NCBI GenBank assembly: GCA_038229875.1
Contig: JBBROA010000163.1
Coordinates: forward strand, 1-7,659
Direction of reading: 5' to 3'
Origin: JALYUA01 sp038229875
Lineage (GTDB): Bacteria; Acidobacteriota; Thermoanaerobaculia; UBA5066; Gp7-AA6
DNA length: 7,659 nucleotides
Positions 1 through 6,388 of this stretch are shown piece after piece (position 1 is the first letter of the stretch; the number at the start of each line of letters is the position of its first letter). A program made the translations under genes and the position numbers. The notes under the pieces are model-generated. The model made no database searches, was not told the origin of the DNA, and saw only the letters and a program-made list of their open reading frames with translations.

Positions 1-859
1 CGAGGGCGAAGTTGGACATGACCGTCCCGACGACGCCGGCGGGGTTCAGGATGCCCTTGCGCTTCCAGTCGCTCGCGATGATCCAGAGCACGTCATCGCC
101 GTCTAAGATCCTGCCGTTCTCGTCGGAAAAGATCGAGCGGTCGGCGTCGCCGTCGTACGCCACCCCGAGAGCGGCGCCCTTTTCGCGTAGGGCGCCGAGC
201 ATGTTCTCCGGATGGAGCGCGCCGCACCCTTCGTTGATGTTCCGTCCGTCCGGAGCGTCGCAGATCGCCTCCACGTGCGCGCCCGCCCGGCGGAGCGCCT
301 CGGGACCGAGCCGGAACGCGGCTCCGTTGCCCGCGTCGACTAAGATCCGCACGCCATCGAGCTGCACAGGAACGCTCTTCGCCATCCGGGCGAGGTAGAG
401 CTCCGGGAGCGCCGGATCCGCGTCGAGAGAAGCCGCGGGCTCCGCGCTGCGGTCCTTCTTTCCTGCGAGGAGCTTCTTCTCCAGCGCTTCCTCCTCCGCG
501 TCCGGCCACTTCCGCGCGTCCGGGCCGAAGATCTTGATCCCGTTGTCCTGCCAGGGATTGTGGGACGCCGAGACAGAGACGCCCGCTCCCGCGGCGAGCC
601 CCAGGACGACCTCCGCGACGCCCGGCGTCGAGATCACTCCCGCCGAGGCGACTTCGCCTCCGGCATCGATGATGCCGGCGGAGATCTGCGCCACGATTCG
701 CGGCGTCGATTCCCGCGTATCGCCTCCGACGACTGCGGTCGGGTTCCCTGAGGCCTTCAGCCGCCGTCCGAGCTCCCGCCCGATATCTCGGACGGTGGCG
801 TCGTCGAGCGGAAATTCGCCCGCATGCCCGCGAATGCCGTCGGTGCCGAAGAGCTTCAT
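1..859 (-). CDS. glmM: Phosphoglucosamine mutase GlmM, 5' part (3' end outside window)
   Basis: GlmM converts glucosamine-6-phosphate to glucosamine-1-phosphate in the cytoplasm, supplying UDP-GlcNAc for peptidoglycan and lipid A. About 286 N-terminal residues of a protein usually near 450 are visible, so this is a window truncation and not a damaged gene. The protein opens MKLFGTDGIRG, the family's N-terminal signature. The active-site loop SASHNP is at residues 97-102, with Ser99 the expected phosphoserine, followed by DNGIKIF. The metal-binding loop DGDADR is at 236-241 (DGDGDR is more usual). The ATG overlaps the ybbR stop as ATGA, implying coupled translation. In Firmicutes GlmM binds and restrains CdaA, and the same cdaA-ybbR-glmM order here suggests the partnership may be kept. 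A phosphomannomutase is the alternative, but the start motif and neighbours favour GlmM. Confidence 0.95.
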   Translation of the reverse strand, partial: MKLFGTDGIRGHAGEFPLDDATVRDIGRELGRRLKASGNPTAVVGGDTRESTPRIVAQISAGIIDAGGEVASAGVISTPGVAEVVLGLAAGAGVSVSASHNPWQDNGIKIFGPDARKWPDAEEEALEKKLLAGKKDRSAEPAASLDADPALPELYLARMAKSVPVQLDGVRILVDAGNGAAFRLGPEALRRAGAHVEAICDAPDGRNINEGCGALHPENMLGALREKGAALGVAYDGDADRSIFSDENGRILDGDDVLWIIASDWKRKGILNPAGVVGTVMSNFAL

Positions 860-1563
860 TTTTTCCGCGGCCTCGGAGTCGGCGTGAGCACCGGCTCGAC
901 TCCCCCCACCGGATGGAGACGGACGGTTACCGTGACGATCTGCCCCTCGCGCACGCGCACACCCGGAGCGTCCGCGACCACGGTGGCCGGTGTGCTGAAG
1001 GTCGCCGAGCGTTCGGACAGCGACACCGGGTCCGTCGAAACGGAGGTCATCTTGCCGAGGACCGCGGACGGCCCGACGATCCGGGCCGCACGGGGCTCGA
1101 TCGAGACGTCGCCCACCTCCCACCCGGGCGCGGGCGTCCCGGTCAGGTTCGGCGCGATCGGAAGAACCTTTTCCGCGACGGCATCGAGGACGATCCGCAC
1201 GTCAGCGGGGGAGATGGCGATGACCTCGATTTCCGGCGCGACGTTGATGTCTTCCGGGGCGAGGCGGTAGAGCCGTTCGCCCCGGGTCGCACCTTGAAGG
1301 TCGATCACTGCTTCGATTTTATCCGGGTCCACCTGCCGAAGGGCGGTGAACGGGCCCCGCACCCGGACGTCGACGGCCGGGGGCACGGAGGACGCGATGA
1401 TCGTGCGCTCCGGGATGTTCACGACGGAGAGGGCGATGCGGTAGCTGCGCTCGGAAATTCGCTCACGCCTCTGCGCGGAAAGCACGAACCAGACCAGAAG
1501 GGCGATGCCGAGCGCCAGGATCTTCAGACCCAGGTTCCGCAGAAGCGCGGGCCGCGTCGCCAT
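856..1563 (-). CDS. ybbR: YbbR-domain membrane protein (CdaR-type regulator of CdaA)
   Basis: This 235-residue protein has a single N-terminal membrane segment at about residues 11-30 (LGLKILALGIALLVWFVLSA). Two YbbR-like beta-rich repeats follow at roughly 37-128 and 131-216, probably outside the cytoplasm, and then a short basic proline-rich tail ending RPRKK. The LxLKxLALxxAxxLWxxV pattern at the membrane start is typical of YbbR proteins. In Bacillus and Listeria the homologue CdaR binds CdaA and modulates c-di-AMP synthesis. Two repeats is fewer than the four of Bacillus CdaR but is common in Gram-negative versions. The chosen ATG shares one base with the cdaA stop (TGATG), and its own stop overlaps the glmM start. 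The open frame continues upstream across cdaA, but that part is an out-of-frame shadow, since the membrane helix marks the true N-terminus. Confidence 0.9.
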   Translation of the reverse strand: MATRPALLRNLGLKILALGIALLVWFVLSAQRRERISERSYRIALSVVNIPERTIIASSVPPAVDVRVRGPFTALRQVDPDKIEAVIDLQGATRGERLYRLAPEDINVAPEIEVIAISPADVRIVLDAVAEKVLPIAPNLTGTPAPGWEVGDVSIEPRAARIVGPSAVLGKMTSVSTDPVSLSERSATFSTPATVVADAPGVRVREGQIVTVTVRLHPVGGVEPVLTPTPRPRKK

Positions 1564-2348
1564 CAGGCCGCCACCGCGAATTCTCGCAGGAGAAGATCCC
1601 GCAGCCCCTTCCCGTCCAGGTCTTCGATCAGCTGGCCGTCGCGGGCCACGGAGATCGTTCCGCGCTCCTCCGACACGACGACCGCGAGCGCGTCGGTTTC
1701 TTCCGTGATGCCGATCGCCGCGCGGTGCCGGGTCCCGAACCGCTTCGAGAGGCTCTCGTTGACCGAGAGGGGGAGGAAGCACGCCGCGGCCGCGACGCGC
1801 TCGCCGGACAGGATCACCGCTCCGTCGTGGAGCGGCGTGCCGGGCGCAAATATGGTGACGAGGAGATCGTAAGAGACCGCTGAATCGAGGGGGACCCCGT
1901 TTTCGATGTAGTTCTTCAGCCCCTCGCGCCGCTCGAGCACGATCAGCGCTCCCGTCTTCCGCGCGGACAGCGAGGTGACCGCGAGCACGATGTCCGAGAT
2001 GGTCTCCTCGGCGTGGTACCCGGAGAACCAGGAGAAGAAAGGCGTTCGCCCGAACGTGGCGAGGGCGCGGCGAAGCTCCGACGCGAAGAGCACGATGATC
2101 GCGAATGGAACGTAGAAGAAGAGGGCCTGGAGAATCGTCCGGAGCGCAGCAAGCTTTAAGACGACCGCGAGCTCGTACAGAAGAAACACGGCCACGATCC
2201 CGAACACCATCTGGACCGCGCGCGTCCCCCGGATCAGTCGGAGGAGGCTGTAGGCAATGAACGCGACTATCAGGACGTCGATCGCGTCGCGCCACGTGAC
2301 CGAGATGTGGCCGAACGGGCCGACGAGGCGCGAGATCGGGTCGGTCAT
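1563..2348 (-). CDS. cdaA: Diadenylate cyclase CdaA (c-di-AMP synthase)
   Basis: CdaA condenses two ATP molecules into cyclic di-AMP at the membrane. The 261-residue protein has the family layout. Three hydrophobic segments lie at about 22-40, 44-64 and 70-92, followed by a cytoplasmic DAC domain at about 95-240. The catalytic DGA motif is at 175-177 within TPLHDGAVIL, and the RHR motif is at 207-209 within GTRHRAAIG. The stretch GALIVLERREGLKNYIENG at about 133-151 is also typical. All visible catalytic residues are intact, so the enzyme should be active. The ATG overlaps the folP stop as ATGA, and the stop shares a base with the ybbR start. The setting with ybbR and glmM is the classical c-di-AMP module, linked to osmotic and cell-wall control in other bacteria. 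The start agrees with the family, which begins shortly before the first membrane helix. Confidence 0.96.
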   Translation of the reverse strand: MTDPISRLVGPFGHISVTWRDAIDVLIVAFIAYSLLRLIRGTRAVQMVFGIVAVFLLYELAVVLKLAALRTILQALFFYVPFAIIVLFASELRRALATFGRTPFFSWFSGYHAEETISDIVLAVTSLSARKTGALIVLERREGLKNYIENGVPLDSAVSYDLLVTIFAPGTPLHDGAVILSGERVAAAACFLPLSVNESLSKRFGTRHRAAIGITEETDALAVVVSEERGTISVARDGQLIEDLDGKGLRDLLLREFAVAA

Positions 2349-3517
2349 GAAGCGGCGGCTCCCGCGTTCGTGAGCGATCCCGAATCCGCCCGCGGCGCAC
2401 GAGGAGCGGCCGCGGGTGTGACGATCGCCCGGCGCATCGAAAAGAAACGGACGGTCTCGGCGGCGTCGTGCACCCGGACGATCGCTGCCCCTCCGGCCGC
2501 CGCGGCCCCGGCGCAGGCGAGCGAGCCCGGGAGGCGGTCGCCCGCGGGAGAATCGTCGGCGACCCCGGAGAACCGCCTCACGAAAGCCTTGCGTGAAGCT
2601 CCGAGCACGAGGGGAAAGCCGAGAGAGCGCAACGCGCCGAGATGGCGGAGGAGGACGAGATTTCCTTCCGGGCTCTTGCCGAAGCCGAGCCCCGGGTCCA
2701 CGGCGATCGCGTCGCCGCGGACGCCCGCCGCCTCCGCGCGCGTCGCGGCCGCGGCGAGCTGTGCCGCGACGTCGGCCAGCAGGTGTGAGTAAGTCGTGTC
2801 GGACTGCATCGTCCGGGGATCGAGGCCTCGCATGTGCATCAGGATCGTCGCCGCGCCGGCTGCGGCGACGGTCTCCGCCATCGCGGGGTCGAACCGGAAC
2901 GCGGTCACGTCGTTGACGAGATCGGCGCCGGCCTCGATCGCCGCCCGGGCGACCGACGCTCGGCGGGTGTCGATCGAGAGCGGCGCCGGCGACTGCTTCC
3001 GGATGTCCTCGATGACGGGCAGGACCCTCGCCGCTTCCTCCTGGGGCGAGACCTCCTGCGCCGCGCCGTACGTGCCGGGCCGGGTCGACTCGCCTCCGAT
3101 GTCGACGATCGCCGCGCCGCTGTCAAAGAGCTCGAGAGCGCGAGCCACCGCGCGGCCCCGGTCGAAATACAGCCCGCCGTCCGAGAAGGAATCCGGGGTG
3201 ACGTTGACCACCCCCATCACGAGCGGGCCGGAGGCAAGGTCGAGCGACCGGCCATGCGCGAGCGAGAGCCGGGCAGGCCGGCGGGAGGCTTTCTCAAACG
3301 CCGCGGCGGCGCGCTCCCTCAAGCTGGCCGGCATGGCCTTGAGACTCTCCGCGCGCCGGGCCCGGGAGATCATCAGAGGCGGAGACGCTGAGCCCGCCAG
3401 CCGGACCACGTCCACCGGGAACTCCCCGGCCTGAAACGTCGCAGGCCGGAAGCCGTCCCACCCCGTGATCTCGAGGAGAGCGGCAGAATCGCGGGCGGGG
3501 ATGACGAGGTCGGTCAC
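2345..3517 (-). CDS. folP: Dihydropteroate synthase FolP with N-terminal extension
   Basis: FolP joins 6-hydroxymethyl-dihydropterin pyrophosphate to p-aminobenzoate in folate synthesis and is the sulfonamide target. The TIM-barrel motifs are all present: NVTPDSFSDGG (105-115), VDIGGESTRPG (138-148), SIDTRR (181-186), NDV (202-204), LMHMRG (226-231), DPGLGFGK (274-281), GASRKAF (306-312) and RVHD (348-351). At 390 residues it exceeds the usual 270-290. About 83 residues precede the region matching the start of the Escherichia enzyme, and an Ala-rich tail of about 22 residues ends the protein. The start is GTG. An in-frame TAA lies nine bases before it, so no longer form is possible, and I see no Shine-Dalgarno sequence. 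Internal ATG starts at residues 49 or 62 are alternatives. It is the first gene of the overlapping folP-cdaA-ybbR-glmM block. Confidence 0.95.
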   Translation of the reverse strand: MTDLVIPARDSAALLEITGWDGFRPATFQAGEFPVDVVRLAGSASPPLMISRARRAESLKAMPASLRERAAAAFEKASRRPARLSLAHGRSLDLASGPLVMGVVNVTPDSFSDGGLYFDRGRAVARALELFDSGAAIVDIGGESTRPGTYGAAQEVSPQEEAARVLPVIEDIRKQSPAPLSIDTRRASVARAAIEAGADLVNDVTAFRFDPAMAETVAAAGAATILMHMRGLDPRTMQSDTTYSHLLADVAAQLAAAATRAEAAGVRGDAIAVDPGLGFGKSPEGNLVLLRHLGALRSLGFPLVLGASRKAFVRRFSGVADDSPAGDRLPGSLACAGAAAAGGAAIVRVHDAAETVRFFSMRRAIVTPAAAPRAPRADSGSLTNAGAAAS

Positions 3518-3523
3518 GGTCGG

Positions 3524-3529
3524 AGTTTA
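3524..3529 (-). promoter_or_regulatory. Candidate -10 element for a leaderless folP transcript
   Basis: TAAACT on the minus strand fits the TANNNT -10 consensus. It ends exactly six bases before the folP GTG, where transcription would begin at or next to the start codon. folP lacks a Shine-Dalgarno sequence, which agrees with leaderless translation. No convincing -35 hexamer sits 16-18 bases upstream, so the call is weak. Confidence 0.3.
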
Positions 3530-3606
3530 GCGTCTCAGGAAGGGCGTTCGATTCAGACGTGGCCGACAACCTGACCCTCCGACAAGTTCCGCCCCTCACC
3601 CCCACC

Positions 3607-3630
3607 CTCTCCCCCGGCGCGCGGGGAGAG
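3607..3630. repeat. REP-like palindrome in the ftsH-folP gap
   Basis: An eight-base-pair inverted repeat, CTCTCCCC and GGGGAGAG, encloses the loop CGGCGCGC and is preceded by CCCCTCACCCCCAC. The pattern (CCCTCACCC, then CCCTCTCCC, a loop, then GGGGAGAG) resembles the dispersed REP-type palindromes found between genes in many GC-rich bacteria. Only one copy is in this window, so its repeated nature is inferred from resemblance. As RNA from either strand it would form a strong hairpin, but no U-run follows, so it is not a classical intrinsic terminator. Confidence 0.5.
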
Positions 3631-3669
3631 CGAACAAAATTGCGCTTCAGCCGAGCCGATGGCTAAGCT

Positions 3670-3836
3670 CGCCCCGAGAGGAGTCTCCCGACCGGGGGGA
3701 GGGAGGAGCCTCTCGGGGCGGGAGCCGAAGCGAACGAAGGGGCAAGCCGGGCGGTCGAGCCGACAGGCGAGCCGCCCGGCGGTGCCTTCGCGCGTGCGGC
3801 GCGAAGGCAGGCCCCGCAGTGAGCGGAGGCGACGGT
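3670..3836 (-). repeat. Structured gene-end repeat, copy A (after ftsH)
   Basis: Copy A starts one base after the ftsH TAA and reads in the ftsH direction. On the minus strand it opens with ACCGTCGCCTCCGCTCAC. Hairpin 1 (3784-3808) has a ten-base-pair stem, GCCTTCGCGC with GCGCGAAGGC. Hairpin 2 has a nine-base-pair stem (3772-3780 with 3746-3754) and a small inner GCC/GGC stem. A conserved CTTCGTTCGCT block follows, then CGGCTCCCGCCCCG. Hairpin 3 has a twelve-base-pair stem (3709-3720 with 3670-3681). The first ~125 bases match copy B at 7534-7659 in inverted orientation, at roughly 80 percent identity by eye. The far boundary is uncertain and may reach 3657. No open frame here looks coding, and there are no evident terminal inverted repeats. 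It may act as a structured 3' UTR, terminator or mobile REP-like element; its function is unknown. Confidence 0.8.
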
Positions 3837-3837
3837 C

Positions 3838-5751
3838 TTATGCCGGTTCCGGAAGAAGCCCGGCCATGTCGCCCGAGGGCTCCGGGATCCCGGGCGGTGC
3901 CACGATCGGGGGCCGCGGGGGGCCGGACTTGCGCAGCTTCGCGATGTCGACGCCCGTTTCCTCGGACAGGATCTGCAGGACCTCCTCGCCGTCGAGAACT
4001 TCTTTTTCGAGCAGGGTGCGCGCCAGCCGGTGCATCGCCTTTTCGTTTTCGCCGATCAGCTTCTTCGCGCGATCGTAGGCCGCCGTCACGATCCGCCGGA
4101 CCTCGGCGTCGATCAGGTTCGAGGTGGCCTCGGAGTAGTCCTGGTTGTGACCGAAGTCGCGACCGAGGAACACCTCTCCGTCGGTCTTGCCGAATGTCAG
4201 AGGGCCGAGCTCGCTCATGCCCCACTCGCAGACCATCTTGCGGGCGAGATCCGTCGCCTTTTCGATGTCGTTGCCGGCGCCGGTCGTCATGTGGCCCAGG
4301 AACTTCTCTTCCGCGATGCGTCCGCCCATCATCACCGTGATCGTCGCGTCCAGATACTCCTTGGTGTGCGAGTACTTGTCCTCCGCGGGAAGCTGCATCG
4401 TGACGCCGAGAGCGCGACCGCGCGGAATGATCGTCACCTTGTGGAGGGGGTCGGCATCCGGCTCGAGCGCGGCGACGAGCGCGTGCCCGCCCTCGTGGTA
4501 AGCGGTGTTGCGCTTCTCGTCCTCGGTCATGATCATCGACTTGCGCTCAGGACCCATCATCACCTTGTCCTTGGCGTACTCGAAGTCGATCATCTCGACC
4601 TTTTTCTTGTTGAACCGGGCTGCGTTCAAGGCCGCTTCGTTCACCAGGTTCGCGAGGTCGGCTCCTGAGAAACCGGGGGTGCCGCGCGCCATCACGGACA
4701 GGTCGACGGTATCGGAGAGGGGCGTGTTGCGGGTATGCACCCGGAGGATCTGCTCGCGGCCGCGCAGGTCCGGGCGGTCGACCACGACGCGCCGGTCGAA
4801 GCGTCCGGGACGGAGCAGCGCCGGGTCGAGGACATCCGGCCGGTTCGTGGCGGCAACCAGGATCACGCCTTCATTGGTGTCGAACCCGTCCATTTCCACG
4901 AGCAGGGCATTCAAAGTCTGTTCGCGCTCGTCGTGCCCTCCACCGAGGCCGGCGCCGCGGTGGCGGCCGACCGCGTCGATCTCGTCGATGAAGATGATGC
5001 AGGGCGCGTTCTTCTTCCCCTGCTCGAAAAGGTCGCGGACGCGCGAGGCGCCCACGCCGACGAACATCTCGACGAAGTCAGAACCCGAGATCGTGAAGAA
5101 GGGGACGTTTGCCTCACCGGCGACAGCGCGCGCGAGCAGGGTCTTCCCCGTGCCCGGAGGACCGATCAGGAGCACGCCCTTCGGACTTTTCCCGCCGAGC
5201 TTCTGAAACTTCTGGGGTTCCTTCAGGTACTCGATGATTTCCTGGAGCTCGACCTTGGCCTCTTCGACGCCGGCGACGTCCTTGAACGTCACCTTCTTTT
5301 GGGTCGGGGTCAGGAGCTTGGCGCGCGACTTCCCGAAGGAGAGCGCCTTGTTTCCGCCGGCCTGCATCTGCCGCATGATCACGAACCAGATTGCGACCAG
5401 CAGAATCAGCGGCCCGTACATGACGAGGGCCGAGACGAGCGAAGAATCTTTGGTCGGGGTGGCCTCGATCTCGACGCCCTTCGCCGAAAGGTCGTCCACG
5501 AGCTTCGGGTAGGCGGGCGCGTACGTCTTGAAGAGGGTCTCGCGCTTGCCCGAGGAGGGCGCGTAAGTGCCCCGGATCTCGTCTCCGCGGATCGTGACCT
5601 TCTGAACGTGCCCTTGGCTCACCTGCGTCAGGAAGCGGGAGAAAGTGATTTCTTCGACGGCCGTGGCCCCCGTCTTGAAGACATTCCAGGCGAGGATGAT
5701 CAGAACCAGGATGACCATCCACAGCAGAAGATTTTTGATCGTCGCGTTCAA
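3838..5751 (-). CDS. ftsH: ATP-dependent zinc metalloprotease FtsH
   Basis: FtsH is a hexameric inner-membrane AAA+ protease that degrades misfolded membrane proteins and selected regulators. The 637 residues show the standard order: membrane helix 1 (about 7-24), a periplasmic domain, membrane helix 2 (about 108-126), then the AAA domain. Motifs are Walker A GPPGTGKT (197-204), pore FVG (230-232), Walker B IIFIDEID (252-259) and the second region of homology near 302-320 ending RPGRFDR. The zinc motif is HEGGH (419-423), a permitted form of HEXGH, and the third ligand is Asp495 in GAGNDIEKAT. The C-terminus ends in a proline-rich tail. The start is TTG, supported by AAGGAG six bases upstream and by the position of helix 1. 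The gene sits 95 bases after hpt, and its stop is followed at once by structured repeat copy A. Confidence 0.98.
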   Translation of the reverse strand: MNATIKNLLLWMVILVLIILAWNVFKTGATAVEEITFSRFLTQVSQGHVQKVTIRGDEIRGTYAPSSGKRETLFKTYAPAYPKLVDDLSAKGVEIEATPTKDSSLVSALVMYGPLILLVAIWFVIMRQMQAGGNKALSFGKSRAKLLTPTQKKVTFKDVAGVEEAKVELQEIIEYLKEPQKFQKLGGKSPKGVLLIGPPGTGKTLLARAVAGEANVPFFTISGSDFVEMFVGVGASRVRDLFEQGKKNAPCIIFIDEIDAVGRHRGAGLGGGHDEREQTLNALLVEMDGFDTNEGVILVAATNRPDVLDPALLRPGRFDRRVVVDRPDLRGREQILRVHTRNTPLSDTVDLSVMARGTPGFSGADLANLVNEAALNAARFNKKKVEMIDFEYAKDKVMMGPERKSMIMTEDEKRNTAYHEGGHALVAALEPDADPLHKVTIIPRGRALGVTMQLPAEDKYSHTKEYLDATITVMMGGRIAEEKFLGHMTTGAGNDIEKATDLARKMVCEWGMSELGPLTFGKTDGEVFLGRDFGHNQDYSEATSNLIDAEVRRIVTAAYDRAKKLIGENEKAMHRLARTLLEKEVLDGEEVLQILSEETGVDIAKLRKSGPPRPPIVAPPGIPEPSGDMAGLLPEPA

Positions 5752-5757
5752 CGGTGA

Positions 5758-5763
5758 CTCCTT
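5758..5763 (-). promoter_or_regulatory. Shine-Dalgarno sequence fixing the TTG start of ftsH
   Basis: AAGGAG on the minus strand lies six bases before the TTG at 5751-5749. This is a near-perfect anti-16S match at good spacing and is the main reason to accept the TTG start. Confidence 0.85.
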
Positions 5764-5771
5764 GCGGAAAG

Positions 5772-5790
5772 GAACGGCTTCAACCCGTTC
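5772..5790 (-). other. Small hairpin in the ftsH leader
   Basis: GAACGG and CCGTTC form a six-base-pair stem around a seven-base loop, eight bases upstream of the ftsH Shine-Dalgarno sequence in the 95-base hpt-ftsH gap. TATGCT just upstream (minus strand) could be a -10 box, but no -35 is evident. The hairpin is short and could be chance; a role in ftsH translation is speculative. Confidence 0.25.
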
Positions 5791-5846
5791 AGCATAACGG
5801 AGGTCCTGCGGACTTTATTGCTCCCGTCCAGGAAAGTCGGAGCGGA

Positions 5847-6362
5847 TCAGGAGGATGCGTAAACCTCGGCAATGTAAGGCAGATTCGCGTAGTGCCCCTC
5901 ATGGTCCATCCCGTAGCCCGCGAAGCGGCCGCCCTCGGTCGAAAAGAGAGAGAAGTCGACGAGGGTGTCCGTGGTCCGCTCGGCGAGCTTGTCGAGGATG
6001 CATACGAGGCGAATCGGGGATGCCCCGGCCGCGGCGAGCTGCGTGGTCAGGTAACTCTCGAGCACTCCGGTGTGGACGACGTCCTTCAAGAGGATGACAG
6101 GGCGTTTCAGGGAAAACGCCGTCGCGAAGTCGATCTGCAGGATCTGGTCGGACGCCTGGCGGCTGACGGCGATGAATTCGCACGCGACACGGACCTTCAT
6201 TTCGCGGGCGAGGTCGGCTAAGAAGAAGGAAGAGCCCTTCAGGACCGCGACCAAGGCCGGGACCTCCCGGGGGAACTCCTGGTCGAGCTGCGCGGCAATC
6301 TCTTTCACCCGCGCGCTGATCTGCGCCGGGTCAAATCTCGGCTCGAGGCGCACGCGCTCCAT
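5847..6362 (-). CDS. hpt: Hypoxanthine phosphoribosyltransferase-like protein with divergent PRPP loop
   Basis: Hpt enzymes salvage hypoxanthine or guanine by adding phosphoribose from PRPP. This 171-residue protein matches the family in length, in its location between tilS and ftsH, and in several motifs: VAVLKGSSFFLADL (38-51), FIAVS (63-67), LDK (123-125, the purine-binding lysine) and FAGYGMDHEGHYANLPYIAEV (147-167). The PRPP loop is odd. Where the family has VEDIIDTG, this protein reads LLKDVVHTG (91-99), so the acidic pair becomes Lys-Asp and the usual catalytic Asp becomes His. The flexible loop after FIAVS is also about five residues shorter than usual. Ribose-phosphate binding may be altered, and activity is uncertain. 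The ATG has GGGAGA eight bases upstream and lies 26 bases after tilS. The long open frame running upstream into tilS is a shadow. Confidence 0.85.
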   Translation of the reverse strand: MERVRLEPRFDPAQISARVKEIAAQLDQEFPREVPALVAVLKGSSFFLADLAREMKVRVACEFIAVSRQASDQILQIDFATAFSLKRPVILLKDVVHTGVLESYLTTQLAAAGASPIRLVCILDKLAERTTDTLVDFSLFSTEGGRFAGYGMDHEGHYANLPYIAEVYASS

Positions 6363-6388
6363 GGACGATTTCTCCCGCTGGTGTTGCG

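Noticed and set aside
913..1872. A 319-codon plus-strand open frame across ybbR and cdaA
   Set aside because: It is a shadow of two well-supported genes, with Arg/Gly/Asp-rich composition and no family signature.
856..2400. A 514-residue minus-strand open frame with ybbR at its C-terminus
   Set aside because: The part upstream of 1563 is Arg-rich, low-quality translation antisense in character to no known family and overlaps intact cdaA in another frame; the membrane helix at 1563 marks the real ybbR start.
3541..3562. A sigma-70 promoter paired with the TTGTCG hexamers upstream of folP
   Set aside because: The hexamers at 17-base spacing downstream read CGCCCT and CCACGT, which are not -10 boxes.
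3670..3836. A CRISPR array or intrinsic terminator as the explanation of the repeated hairpins
   Set aside because: There are no regularly spaced short direct repeats with spacers, and no T-run follows any hairpin, so neither label fits.
3659..4078. A plus-strand open frame covering the repeat and the ftsH 3' end
   Set aside because: It runs through hairpin repeats and antisense to the FtsH C-terminus, with low-complexity composition and no ribosome binding site.
4735..5757. A 340-codon plus-strand open frame across ftsH
   Set aside because: It is antisense to strongly conserved ftsH codons and has no recognisable domain; long antisense frames are expected at this GC content.
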